A stretch of DNA of 64,000 nt from Streptomyces sp. CB01881 (GTDB lineage: Bacteria; Actinomycetota; Actinomycetes; Streptomycetales; Streptomycetaceae). Positions 37,858 to 45,726 of this stretch are shown here, in pieces. The DNA is taken from assembly GCF_002953255.1 (NCBI RefSeq), contig NZ_CP026498.1, positions 8,699,259 to 8,763,258 of the forward strand, given 5' to 3'. Below the pieces are notes generated by a model that saw nothing but the letters and a program-made list of their open reading frames with translations, searched no databases and was not told the DNA's origin. The first letter of the stretch is position 1; each line of letters begins with the position of its first letter. The position numbers were made by a program, and so were the translations under genes.

Positions 37858-38559
37858 TCAGCCCGGCGCCGTCGCCTGGGCGGCGACCAGTTCGCGGTAG
37901 GGCGGGCAGCGGCCGGCCAGGAGACGGCCCAGGCCGTCGAGACATCGTTCCAGTTCCCCGTCGCCGACGGGGTGGAGGGTGCAGAACTTCCCGCTGGAGC
38001 CGCGCGGCGCGTACTTGGAGTTCTGGACCTGGAGAATCGGCAGACCGCGCAGGAACTTGAAGGTGAGGCGGGCGTCCAGGCAGAAGCCGTGGACGAGTTC
38101 CAGCACCTCCTCGGCGTCCTTGACCCGGGCCGACACGTGGATCTTCCAGCCCTGCTCCGGGAGCCGGACGCCGCTCGGGCGGACGGCGGACCGGATCTCC
38201 AGGTCGCCGCGCTCCCAGCCCTCGGGCAGCGGCCGGGTGACGGCCGCGAACTCGGTGACCGGGTGGTGTGGGGGGGAGAGGTCCCCGGCCGGCCCGGTGG
38301 AGGACCGGGGCCGATGCAGCGATCCGAAGTATTGAGGTCCGACGAGCTTACCGACGATGGCGCGAAATCCAACGGATCGACGGAGTTCAGGCGGGGGTCG
38401 CGCGGTGGGGGCGGTTGTCCGGGAAATGTGCGCTCCGCGCGAGTAGGGAGCGAAATGGAGGAACGTTTCCTCTCCTGGTGCCGGTGTTTCACTTGGACGA
38501 TTCCTGGATTCCGCACCGCCGGGCAGCGGAATCCGCCCCGCCGTTCGGGAATTTCTCAT
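37858..38559 (-). CDS. Stand-alone N-terminal domain of a class III lanthipeptide synthetase (LanKC-like)
   Basis: From about residue 75 the 233-residue product matches the N-terminal phospho-Ser/Thr lyase region of LanKC/LanL synthetases: YFGSLHRP, a LPEGWERGD segment, RLPEQGWKIHVSARVKDAEEVL, FKFLRGLPILQVQNSKYAPRG and SSGKFCTLHPVGDGELERCL. No kinase or cyclase domain follows: it stops after RCPPYRELVAAQATAPG. Complete enzymes have about 850-900 residues. No canonical start codon lies between ATG 38559 and the conserved part, and the first ~60 residues look non-native. It is either a stand-alone domain protein with a poorly defined start or a relic. It is convergent with the DUF2567-like gene, 26 bp between stops. 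Confidence 0.65.
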   Translation of the reverse strand: MRNSRTAGRIPLPGGAESRNRPSETPAPGEETFLHFAPYSRGAHISRTTAPTARPPPELRRSVGFRAIVGKLVGPQYFGSLHRPRSSTGPAGDLSPPHHPVTEFAAVTRPLPEGWERGDLEIRSAVRPSGVRLPEQGWKIHVSARVKDAEEVLELVHGFCLDARLTFKFLRGLPILQVQNSKYAPRGSSGKFCTLHPVGDGELERCLDGLGRLLAGRCPPYRELVAAQATAPG

Positions 38560-38637
38560 GCGGGAGTATGGCGGGGCGGGGCGGAAGTGTCACCCGTGTC
38601 GAACAGGGAAAGTGCGGTCGCGCAGGATTCGACATGA
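38455..38637 (+). CDS. Small ORF opposite the LanKC-like gene (uncertain)
   Basis: A 60-residue frame starting ATG 38455 with AGGGAG 4 bp upstream. It begins MEERFLSWCRCFTWTIPGF and is rich in Ser, Thr, Arg and Trp. It overlaps the 5' end of the LanKC-like gene on the other strand by 105 bp. It does not resemble a known class III precursor. It lies in a locally less GC-rich patch (about 38330-38640). Listed because of the ribosome-binding site and position; it may not be a gene. Confidence 0.2.
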   Translation: MEERFLSWCRCFTWTIPGFRTAGQRNPPRRSGISHAGVWRGGAEVSPVSNRESAVAQDST

Positions 38638-38726
38638 ACGCAAAGACGGACGCCGACGCCGACGCGGGCCGGGCCGGCGGTCGCACGTGCCGCACAGGCA
38701 CGCACCCGGGCGCGGGCTCGCGCCGG

Positions 38727-39221
38727 TCAGCGGCCGATGGGGGCGGTGCGGGCGCCGGTCAGCGCGACCAGGTCGGCGGGGGCGAGTTCGACCTCCAGGC
38801 CGCGGCGGCCGGCCGAGACGTACACCGTGGCGTGGGCGAGGGCGCTGTCGTCCACCACGGTGCGCAGCGGGCGCCGCTGGCCGAGCGGGGAGATGCCCCC
38901 GAGGACGTAGCCGCTGCTGCGCTCGGCCGCGGCGGGGTCGGCCATCGCGGCCCGCTTGCCGCCGACCGCCGCGGCGAGCGCCTTGAGGTCGAGCTGGCCG
39001 GCCACCGGGACGACGCCCACGGTGAGGACGCCGTCGACGTCGGCGACCAGGGTCTTGAACACCCGGTCGGCGGGGACGCCGAGCGCCTCGGCGGCCTCGC
39101 CGCCGTAGGACGCGGCGGCCGGGTCGTGCTCGTAGGCGTGCACGGTGAACGCGACGGCGGCGCTCTCCAGGGCGACCGTGGCGGGCGTGCCCTGGCCGCC
39201 CTTCTTCGCTTTCCTGGCCAT
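38727..39221 (-). CDS. ybaK: YbaK/EbsC family Cys-tRNA(Pro) deacylase
   Basis: A trans-editing enzyme family that hydrolyses Cys mischarged on tRNA-Pro. The 164-residue single-domain protein contains the family features VFKTLVADVDG (with the conserved Lys), LDLKALAAAVGGKRAAMADPA and SSGYVLGGISPLGQRRPLRTV, whose GxxSPxG loop forms the 3'-end pocket. A basic N-terminus MARKAKKGG precedes the domain. It lies 40 bp upstream of the LON-domain gene on the same strand order, so the two may be co-transcribed from the left-pointing side. Confidence 0.92.
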   Translation of the reverse strand: MARKAKKGGQGTPATVALESAAVAFTVHAYEHDPAAASYGGEAAEALGVPADRVFKTLVADVDGVLTVGVVPVAGQLDLKALAAAVGGKRAAMADPAAAERSSGYVLGGISPLGQRRPLRTVVDDSALAHATVYVSAGRRGLEVELAPADLVALTGARTAPIGR

Positions 39222-39261
39222 GGTGGAGGTCTCCGGGACGGGGCTTCGGCGCGCGGCCGGG

Positions 39262-39990
39262 TCAGTTCGGGCTGAAGGACTGGCGGGTGAGGTCCACGGC
39301 CGGGAGCGAGGGCAGCCAGCTGAGCACGGCCGTCTCGCGGCGCAGCAGCTCCAGCTCGGTGCGCAGCCGCTGCGCGGTGTCGGGGCAGGCGAGCAGCTGC
39401 TGCTTCACCGGGGTCTCGAACACCGAGGCCGCGGCCACCAGGTAGGAGAGCACCTGCGGGTCGTCCGGCAGCTCCTGGCGGCCGACCGTGGTGGCCTCCC
39501 GGGCGCCGGCCAGCCGCTTCTGGTAGGCGCGGAAGGCCCGTTCGACGCCGGAGGCGAGCACGCCCGCGCCCTCGCCGGGCTCCTCGTCGATCGGCTCGAT
39601 CTCACCGGTCAGGTACGGGCCCGCGGTGTCCACCGAGCGGAGCCGGAACCGGGTGGTACCGGTGACCAGCAGCTCGTACCGGCCGTCGGGCTGCTCCTGG
39701 GCGGAGGCGACGTCGGCCACGCAGCCGACGTGGTGCAGGGCCTCCAGCGGGTCGCCGGTGGCGGTGCCGAGGCCGTCGAGCGGGCCGGCCGGGCCGTCGT
39801 CGGCGCGGACCGGCGAGACCTCGCGGCCGTCCTTGATGGCGAGGACGCCGAACCGGCGCGGCTCGTCCTCGGGGAGGGCGAGCAGGTCGGCCAGCAGACG
39901 GCGGTAGCGCTCCTCGAAGACGTTCAGGGGCAGCACCAGGCCCGGGTAGAGCACGGTGTTCAGCGGGAAGAGCGGCAGCCGTTCTGTCAC
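39262..39990 (-). CDS. LON peptidase substrate-binding domain protein
   Basis: A 242-residue protein that consists of the N-terminal (LAN/PUA-like) domain of Lon protease without ATPase or protease domains. It starts TERLPLFPLNTVLYPGLVLP, then NVFEERYRRLLADLLAL and GCVADVASAQEQPDGRYELLVTGTTRFR, which are typical of this stand-alone family. Its role is unknown. GTG at 39988-39990 fits the family N-terminus. It is transcribed toward ybaK, 40 bp away. The 110 bp upstream hold imperfect direct repeats of a GCCCGGGTT motif. Confidence 0.85.
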   Translation of the reverse strand: MTERLPLFPLNTVLYPGLVLPLNVFEERYRRLLADLLALPEDEPRRFGVLAIKDGREVSPVRADDGPAGPLDGLGTATGDPLEALHHVGCVADVASAQEQPDGRYELLVTGTTRFRLRSVDTAGPYLTGEIEPIDEEPGEGAGVLASGVERAFRAYQKRLAGAREATTVGRQELPDDPQVLSYLVAAASVFETPVKQQLLACPDTAQRLRTELELLRRETAVLSWLPSLPAVDLTRQSFSPN

Positions 39991-40100
39991 GGCGGACAGC
40001 GTAGTTCCCCGGGTGCCCGCCGTGCGCCCGGGTTTGTGCACGGGTTTGCGCCCGGGTTCGTGCCCGGGGGAGTCCGGGCGGCCCGGGCCGGAGGCCGCGG

Positions 40101-41681
40101 CTATCCGCGCTGGAGCATCCGGCTGGCCCCGGCGGCGACGGTGGTGGCGAGGACCCAGCCGACGACGACCAGGCCGGAGGTGACCCACTGGTCGGCCCCG
40201 CCGGGGTTCCAGCCCTGCTGGCCGAGGTCGATGACGGGCAGCAGCTGGCCGAGCGCGTACAGCACCGGGTTCCAGTGCGGCCGCTCGTCGGCCTTGAGCG
40301 GCTGGAGCTCGTGCGTGGCGAAGTAGACGCTGCCGAGCGCCCAGGCGAGCAGCAGCCAGAGCGCCGCCCGGCCGGGGCGGAAGCCGTAGCCGACGGTGAC
40401 GTCCTGGATCCGGCCCCAGACCCGGGCGGGCAGCGGCAGGGTCTGCCGGCGGCGGCGCTGCTTGGCGTAGAGCACCTCGCGGGCGTCGTCGTCGGCGCCG
40501 TCGCGGCGCAGGGCGGCGGCCAGCTGCTCGTAGGACTCGGGCTGGAACTCCACCGACGAGCCCTCCAGCCACGCGATCCGCTGCTGGACGGTGAACGGGG
40601 CGGCCGGGCGCAGGCACTCGTAGGTGAAGCCGGTGAGGCCCAGGTGCTTGCCCTGCGGCCACGAGCCGGGGGCGTCGACGAGGTTGCCGACCTTGGCGCG
40701 GGAGAGCGAGACGGTGCCGCCCCCCGGGAAGCGGCAGGTGAACCGCAGCTCCGGGGTGTGGACGCGGCGCAGCGAGAGCTCCTGCTCCTGGCCGAGGTGG
40801 AACTCGGCGTCGGAGAGCAGGCAGGCGGCCTCGAACCGGGCGTCGGAGAGCCGGACCTCGCCGTGGGACCGGAACGGCGTGCTGGGGGCGCCGGCCGGCG
40901 GGATCTCGCCGTAGCCGGAGCCGTAGTACGTCTGCGAGCCGTACCAGCCGCCGTCCACCGAGCCGCTCAGGTAGAGGGTGTGGCCGACGGTGATCCGGAC
41001 CAGGTTGAGGGCGCAGCGGTTGGCGGGGACGGCGTGCAGCTGGGCGCCGCGCAGCGAGAGCCGGCCGCCTATCCGGGCGGTGCGCAGGCTGACCTCGCCG
41101 CGGGACTCCAGCCGGTCGGCCTCGAAGTCCTGGTTGACGGCCATGCCGTCGGCGGACAGCGCCCGGCCGAACCGGTCGCCGCCCAGCACGGTCTGGTTGA
41201 GCAGCAGGTCGGTGCCGATCCGGGCGTCGGTGAGCCGGACGCCCTCGGGTATCCGGCAGCGGGCCAGGTGCAGGTCGCCCGAGGTGGCGAGGCGCGAGGC
41301 CTCCAGGCGCGGGATCAGGCAGCCGACGAAGCGCAGCGTGCCCGCCTCGGCCTCGGACATCAGGATCTTCTGTTCGAAGCGGCAGTCGTGCATCTCGACG
41401 TAGTGGTCGATGGTGCCGCCGGCCAGCCGCAGCGGGCCGGTGACCCGGACGCCGCTCAGCTTGAGCGAGGAGACCCGGCCGGGGGCGGCGGCCGGCCCGG
41501 CCAGCAGCAGACGGGAGAGCACCTCGGCGCGGACGGTGCGCTCCGGGCCCCAGACGGCACCGCCGAACGGGTCGTCCTGTTCGGCGTCGCCCGTCCGCAG
41601 GTCGTGCACCCCGCCCTGCCGGAACGCCTCCCACAGGCCCTGCTCCACCGCGGTCCAGCCGTCCGGTGCCCGTTCCGCCAT
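40101..41681 (-). CDS. Pentapeptide-like beta-helix protein with C-terminal membrane spans
   Basis: A 526-residue protein. Residues about 50-330 are a repetitive run of short L/A/V-containing turns (LKLSGVRVTGPLRLAGGTI, TLRFVGCLIPRLEASRLA, HLARCRIPEGVRLTDARIG), resembling pentapeptide or right-handed beta-helix repeats. A basic helical part (AKQRRRRQTLPLPARVWGR, about 420-440) precedes two C-terminal spans (about 455-475 and 500-520). ATG at 41681 follows GGGGGAACG. Such proteins are sometimes annotated as oxidoreductases without visible support; I see no cofactor motif. It is divergent from hisD across 92 bp. Confidence 0.72.
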   Translation of the reverse strand: MAERAPDGWTAVEQGLWEAFRQGGVHDLRTGDAEQDDPFGGAVWGPERTVRAEVLSRLLLAGPAAAPGRVSSLKLSGVRVTGPLRLAGGTIDHYVEMHDCRFEQKILMSEAEAGTLRFVGCLIPRLEASRLATSGDLHLARCRIPEGVRLTDARIGTDLLLNQTVLGGDRFGRALSADGMAVNQDFEADRLESRGEVSLRTARIGGRLSLRGAQLHAVPANRCALNLVRITVGHTLYLSGSVDGGWYGSQTYYGSGYGEIPPAGAPSTPFRSHGEVRLSDARFEAACLLSDAEFHLGQEQELSLRRVHTPELRFTCRFPGGGTVSLSRAKVGNLVDAPGSWPQGKHLGLTGFTYECLRPAAPFTVQQRIAWLEGSSVEFQPESYEQLAAALRRDGADDDAREVLYAKQRRRRQTLPLPARVWGRIQDVTVGYGFRPGRAALWLLLAWALGSVYFATHELQPLKADERPHWNPVLYALGQLLPVIDLGQQGWNPGGADQWVTSGLVVVGWVLATTVAAGASRMLQRG

Positions 41682-41760
41682 CGTTCCCCCGTCTCCCCCG
41701 GTCGTCTCGCCTTTCGTATCACGGACTGAAATGCCGGGGCGGCCAGTTCCGGCCACTCCT

Positions 41761-41766
41761 TACACT
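41761..41766 (+). promoter_or_regulatory. -10 element, leaderless promoter of the his operon
   Basis: TACACT ends 7 bp before the hisD GTG (41774), giving a leaderless transcript. No histidine-rich leader peptide or attenuator can exist in so short a space, so control of the operon must act elsewhere. Confidence 0.5.
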
Positions 41767-41773
41767 GGGCTGC

Positions 41774-43081
41774 GTGATCTCACGAATCGACCTGCGCGGA
41801 TCCCTCGACGACCCGCGCGACCTGCTGCCCCGTGCCGACTTCGACGTCGCGGCCGCCCTGGAGAAGGTGCGGCCGATCGCCGAGGACGTACGCCATCGCG
41901 GGGTCGCGGCGCTGATCGAGATCACCGAGCGGTTCGACGGCGTGCGGCTGGAGTCCACCCGGGTGCCCGCCGAGCAGCTCGCCGAGGCCCTGGAGACGCT
42001 GGACCCGAAGGTCCGCGCCGCGCTGGAGGAGTCGATCCGCCGCGCCCGCATCGTCCACGCCGACCAGCGCCGCACCGGCCACACCACCCAGGTGGTGCCG
42101 GGCGGCACGGTCACCCAGCGCTGGGTGCCGGTGGACCGGGTCGGCCTGTACGTGCCGGGCGGCCTGGCCGTCTACCCGTCCTCCGTCGTGATGAACGTGG
42201 TGCCGGCCCAGGAGGCGGGCGTCCGGGGCATCGCCGTGACCTCGCCCCCGCAGAAGGCCTTCGGCGGCCGGGTGCACCCGACCATCCTGGCGGCCTGCGC
42301 GCTGCTTGGCGTCACAGAGGTGTACGCGGTCGGCGGCGCCCAGGCGGTCGCCATGTTCGCGCTCGGCACCGAGGAGTGCGAGCCGGTCACCATGGTCACC
42401 GGCCCGGGCAACATCTACGTCGCCGCGGCCAAGCGCTACTTCGCCGGCCGGATCGGCATCGACTCCGAGGCCGGCCCGACCGAGATCGCCGTCCTCGCCG
42501 ACGACAGCGCCGACCCGGTGGACGTCGCCGCCGACCTCATCAGCCAGGCCGAGCACGGCCCGACGTCCGGCTCGGTGCTGGTCACCGACTCGGCCGCGCT
42601 GGCCGACGCGGTGGAGGCCGAGCTGAAGACGCAGGTCGCCCGGACGAAGCACGCCCAGCGGGTGGCCGAGGCGCTGGGCGGCCGCCAGTCCGGCATCATC
42701 CTGGTCGACGACCTCGACCAGGGCCTGGTCGTCGTCAACGCGTACGCCGCCGAGCACCTGGAGATCCAGACCCGGGACGCGCACGCCGTCGCCGCCAGGG
42801 TCCGCAACGCGGGCGCGATCTTCATCGGCCGGTGGACCCCGGTCTCGCTGGGCGACTACGCGGCCGGCTCCAACCACGTGCTGCCGACCGGCGGCTGCGC
42901 CTGCCACTCCTCGGGGCTCTCCGTGCAGACCTTCCTGCGCGGCGTCCAGGTCGTCGAGTACGACCGCGAGGCACTGGCCGGCATCGCCGCGCACGTCGTC
43001 AACCTCGCCGACGCCGAGGACCTGCCCGGTCACGGTGACGCGATCAAGGCCCGCTTCGACTGGACGGTACCCGGCACGTGA
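41774..43081 (+). CDS. hisD: Histidinol dehydrogenase
   Basis: Catalyses the last two steps of histidine synthesis, L-histidinol to L-histidine with two NAD. The 435-residue Zn enzyme contains VPGGLAVYPSSVVMNVVPAQ, GGAQAVAMFALGTE, VTGPGNIYVAAAKRYF, GPTEIAVLAD, ISQAEHGPTSGS and AAEHLEIQTRD (zinc and base residues), and ends with the SNHVLPTGGCACHSSGLSV signature. GTG 41774 fits the leaderless promoter; upstream codons are not needed. It opens the operon and overlaps hisC by 4 bp. Confidence 0.97.
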   Translation: MISRIDLRGSLDDPRDLLPRADFDVAAALEKVRPIAEDVRHRGVAALIEITERFDGVRLESTRVPAEQLAEALETLDPKVRAALEESIRRARIVHADQRRTGHTTQVVPGGTVTQRWVPVDRVGLYVPGGLAVYPSSVVMNVVPAQEAGVRGIAVTSPPQKAFGGRVHPTILAACALLGVTEVYAVGGAQAVAMFALGTEECEPVTMVTGPGNIYVAAAKRYFAGRIGIDSEAGPTEIAVLADDSADPVDVAADLISQAEHGPTSGSVLVTDSAALADAVEAELKTQVARTKHAQRVAEALGGRQSGIILVDDLDQGLVVVNAYAAEHLEIQTRDAHAVAARVRNAGAIFIGRWTPVSLGDYAAGSNHVLPTGGCACHSSGLSVQTFLRGVQVVEYDREALAGIAAHVVNLADAEDLPGHGDAIKARFDWTVPGT

Positions 43082-44178
43082 CGAAGATCGACGACCTCCC
43101 CATCCGCGACGAGCTGCGCGGACAGTCCCCGTACGGTGCCCCGCAGCTGGACGTCCCCGTCCAGCTGAACACCAACGAGAACCCGTACCAGCTCCCCGAG
43201 GAGCTGGTGGCCCGGATCGCCGAGCGCGTCGCCGAGGCCGCCCGCAACCTCAACCGCTACCCCGACCGGGACGCGGTCGAGCTGCGCACCGGCCTGGCCG
43301 CCTACCTGACCAGGACCACCGGCTTCGCCCGCACCCGCGAGCAGGTCTGGGCCGCCAACGGCTCCAACGAGATCCTCCAGCAGCTGCTCCAGACCTTCGG
43401 CGGCCCCGGCCGCACCGCGATCGGCTTCGAGCCCTCGTACTCGATGCACGCCCTGATCTCCCGGGGCACCGGCACCGACTGGATCTCCGGTCCGCGCAAC
43501 GAGGACTTCACCATCGACGTGGAGGCCGCCGTCGAGGCCATCGCCGAGCACCGGCCGAACGTCGTCTTCGTCTGCTCGCCGAACAACCCGACCGGCACCG
43601 CCGTCGCCGCCGACACCGTGCTGCGGCTGTACGAGGCGGCGCAGGCGGCCCGGCCCAGCCTGGTCGTCGTCGACGAGGCGTACGTCGAGTTCTCGCACCG
43701 CGCCTCGCTGCTGCCGCTGCTGGAGGGCCGCCCCAACCTGGTGGTCACCCGCACCATGTCCAAGGCCTTCGGCGCGGCCGGCCTGCGCCTGGGCTACCTG
43801 GCCGCCGACGCCGCCGTGGTGGACGCGGTGCAGCTGGTCCGGCTGCCCTACCACCTGTCGGCCGTCACCCAGGCCACCGCGCTGGCCTGCCTGGAGCACA
43901 CCGACACCCTGCTCGGCTACGTCGGCCGGCTCAAGGACGAGCGCGACCGGCTGGTCGCCGCGCTGCGCGCACTGGGCCTGGAGGTGACCGACTCGGACGC
44001 CAACTTCGTCCAGTTCGGCCGCTTCGCCGACACCCACGCCGTCTGGCAGGCCATCCTCGACCGCGGCGTCCTCGTCCGGGACAACGGTGTCCCCGGGTGG
44101 CTGCGCGTCACCGCCGGCACCCCCGCCGAGAACGACGCCTTCCTGGACGCCGTCGCCACCGTGATCAAGGAGCTGTAA
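43078..44178 (+). CDS. hisC: Histidinol-phosphate aminotransferase
   Basis: PLP-dependent transamination of imidazole acetol phosphate with glutamate. In the 366-residue product the PLP lysine is K229 in TRTMSKAFGAAGLRLGY. LNTNENPYQLP, NGSNEILQQLL, SPNNPTGT and VVDEAYVEF are fold-type I motifs in the usual order. GTG 43078 overlaps the hisD stop (GTGA). It ends 6 bp before hisB. Confidence 0.96.
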   Translation: MTKIDDLPIRDELRGQSPYGAPQLDVPVQLNTNENPYQLPEELVARIAERVAEAARNLNRYPDRDAVELRTGLAAYLTRTTGFARTREQVWAANGSNEILQQLLQTFGGPGRTAIGFEPSYSMHALISRGTGTDWISGPRNEDFTIDVEAAVEAIAEHRPNVVFVCSPNNPTGTAVAADTVLRLYEAAQAARPSLVVVDEAYVEFSHRASLLPLLEGRPNLVVTRTMSKAFGAAGLRLGYLAADAAVVDAVQLVRLPYHLSAVTQATALACLEHTDTLLGYVGRLKDERDRLVAALRALGLEVTDSDANFVQFGRFADTHAVWQAILDRGVLVRDNGVPGWLRVTAGTPAENDAFLDAVATVIKEL

Positions 44179-44184
44179 CCCCGT

Positions 44185-44778
44185 ATGTCCCGCATCGGAC
44201 GCGTTGAGCGCACCACCAAGGAGACCTCGGTCCTGGTCGAGATAGACCTCGACGGCACCGGCAGGACCGACATCTCCACGGGCGTCGGGTTCTACGACCA
44301 CATGCTCGACCAGCTCGGCCGCCACGGCCTCTTCGACCTCACCGTGAAGACCGACGGCGACCTGCACATCGACACCCACCACACCATCGAGGACACCGCC
44401 CTCGCGCTGGGCGCCGCCTTCAAGCAGGCCCTCGGCGACAAGGTCGGCATCTACCGCTTCGGCAACTGCACCGTGCCGCTGGACGAGTCGCTCGCCCAGG
44501 TCACCGTGGACCTCTCCGGCCGCCCCTACCTGGTGCACACCGAGCCGGAGAACATGGCGCCGATGATCGGCGCCTACGACACCACCATGACCCGGCACAT
44601 CCTGGAGTCGTTCGTGGCCCAGGCGCAGATCGCCCTGCACGTCCACGTACCCTACGGACGCAACGCCCACCACATCGTGGAGTGCCAGTTCAAGGCTCTG
44701 GCCCGGGCGCTGCGCTACGCCGCCGAGCGCGACCCGCGCGCGGCCGGCATCCTCCCCTCGACCAAGGGTGCGCTGTGA
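44185..44778 (+). CDS. hisB: Imidazoleglycerol-phosphate dehydratase
   Basis: Dehydrates IGP to imidazole acetol phosphate using Mn. The 197-residue single-function form shows the metal-binding histidine motifs FYDHMLDQLGRHGLFD and DTHHTIEDTALALG in the first half, and the symmetric ESFVAQAQIALHVHV and GRNAHHIVECQFKALARAL in the second. There is no fused phosphatase, so histidinol-phosphate phosphatase must be encoded elsewhere. The stop overlaps the next small gene by 4 bp. Confidence 0.96.
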   Translation: MSRIGRVERTTKETSVLVEIDLDGTGRTDISTGVGFYDHMLDQLGRHGLFDLTVKTDGDLHIDTHHTIEDTALALGAAFKQALGDKVGIYRFGNCTVPLDESLAQVTVDLSGRPYLVHTEPENMAPMIGAYDTTMTRHILESFVAQAQIALHVHVPYGRNAHHIVECQFKALARALRYAAERDPRAAGILPSTKGAL

Positions 44779-44927
44779 GCAAGGCCGCGATCGTCCTCAT
44801 CTTCGTCGGACTCTTCCTGGCGGGCGGGGTGATCTCCTTCTGGAAGCAGAAGATCCCGAAGGGCGTCATCGCCGTGCTCGCCATAGGCTCGGTGCTCTGC
44901 CTGGCCTCCGGCGTCATGCGTCTCTGA
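44775..44927 (+). CDS. 50-residue membrane protein in the his operon
   Basis: A small protein with two hydrophobic segments, AAIVLIFVGLFLAGGVISF (residues 4-22) and GVIAVLAIGSVLCLASGVM (residues 30-48), separated by the basic loop WKQKIPK, so probably a hairpin of two spans. GTG 44775 overlaps the hisB stop (GTGA), which strongly suggests co-translation. Similar small ORFs occur at this place in streptomycete his operons; the function is unknown. The stop is followed by imperfect direct repeats of CTCTGACGCC type. Confidence 0.78.
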   Translation: MSKAAIVLIFVGLFLAGGVISFWKQKIPKGVIAVLAIGSVLCLASGVMRL

Positions 44928-45052
44928 CGCCGCGCCTTTGACGCCGCCGCGCCTCTGACGCCCGTGCCCCTGCCGCCGCCGCGGCGCAACGCCGCCGTAC
45001 AGAGCCGCTCCGGAAACCGCCGAGCAGCCACCGAGAAAGTGGACACCTGAAC

Positions 45053-45688
45053 ATGGGCAAGAACGTCGTCGTACTCGACTACGGGTCGGGCAACCTCCGC
45101 TCGGCCCAGCGCGCCCTGGAGCGCACCGGCGCGAACGTCACCGTCACCTCCGACTTCCAGACCGCCATGGACGCGGACGGCCTGCTCGTCCCCGGCGTCG
45201 GCGCCTTCGAGGCCTGCATGCGCGGGCTGAAGGCCGTCCGCGGCGACTGGATCATCGGCCGCCGCCTCGCCGGGGGCCGCCCGGTCATGGGCATCTGCGT
45301 CGGCATGCAGATCCTCTTCGAGAAGGGGGTCGAACACGGCGTCGAGACCGCCGGCTGCGACGAGTGGCCCGGCACCGTCGAGCCGCTGAACGCGCCGGTC
45401 GTGCCGCACATGGGCTGGAACACCGTGGACGCCCCCGAGGGCGGCCGGATGTTCGCCGGCATGGACGCCGACACCCGCTTCTACTTCGTGCACTCCTACG
45501 CGGTGCGCAGCTGGGAGCTGGAGGTGCACAGCGCGCGGATCAACCCCCCGCTCGTCACCTGGTCCACCCACGGGGAGCCGTTCGTCGCGGCCGTCGAGAA
45601 CGGTCCGCTGTGGGCCACCCAGTTCCACCCCGAGAAGTCCGGCGACGCCGGCGCCGCCCTGCTGACCAACTGGGTCGACACCCTCTGA
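45053..45688 (+). CDS. hisH: Imidazole glycerol phosphate synthase, glutaminase subunit
   Basis: HisH hydrolyses glutamine and channels ammonia to HisF. It is a 211-residue class I glutamine amidotransferase with the nucleophile C82 in VMGICVGMQILFEKG and the His/Glu pair in WATQFHPEKSG near the C-terminus. LDYGSGNLRSAQRAL is the typical start. ATG 45053 follows a 125-bp gap after the small membrane gene. The last codons and the stop are duplicated in tandem downstream (45672-45709). Confidence 0.96.
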   Translation: MGKNVVVLDYGSGNLRSAQRALERTGANVTVTSDFQTAMDADGLLVPGVGAFEACMRGLKAVRGDWIIGRRLAGGRPVMGICVGMQILFEKGVEHGVETAGCDEWPGTVEPLNAPVVPHMGWNTVDAPEGGRMFAGMDADTRFYFVHSYAVRSWELEVHSARINPPLVTWSTHGEPFVAAVENGPLWATQFHPEKSGDAGAALLTNWVDTL

Positions 45689-45709
45689 CCGGGTCGACCC
45701 CCTCTGACG
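45672..45709 (+). repeat. Two tandem 19-bp units spanning the hisH stop
   Basis: GGGTCGACACCCTCTGACC (45672-45690) and GGGTCGACCCCCTCTGACG (45691-45709), 17 of 19 identical. The hisH TGA (45686-45688) is in the first; the second repeats it at 45705-45707, ending 17 bp before priA. Confidence 0.82.
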
Positions 45710-45726
45710 ATCTGAGAGTTGCAACG

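Noticed and set aside
38635..39275. Plus-strand frame starting MNAKTDADADAGRAGG
   Set aside because: It runs antisense through the ybaK gene and becomes low-complexity; no ribosome-binding site and no family match.
40020..40075. Imperfect GCCCGGGTT direct repeats upstream of the LON-domain gene
   Set aside because: Units are irregular (10-14 bp) and the sequence is simple GC-rich; it does not look like an operator array or CRISPR.
39262..41634. Apparent 790-residue protein joining the LON domain to an upstream region
   Set aside because: The upstream half is the wrong frame of the beta-helix protein gene; the LON domain has its own GTG at 39990 and normal N-terminus.
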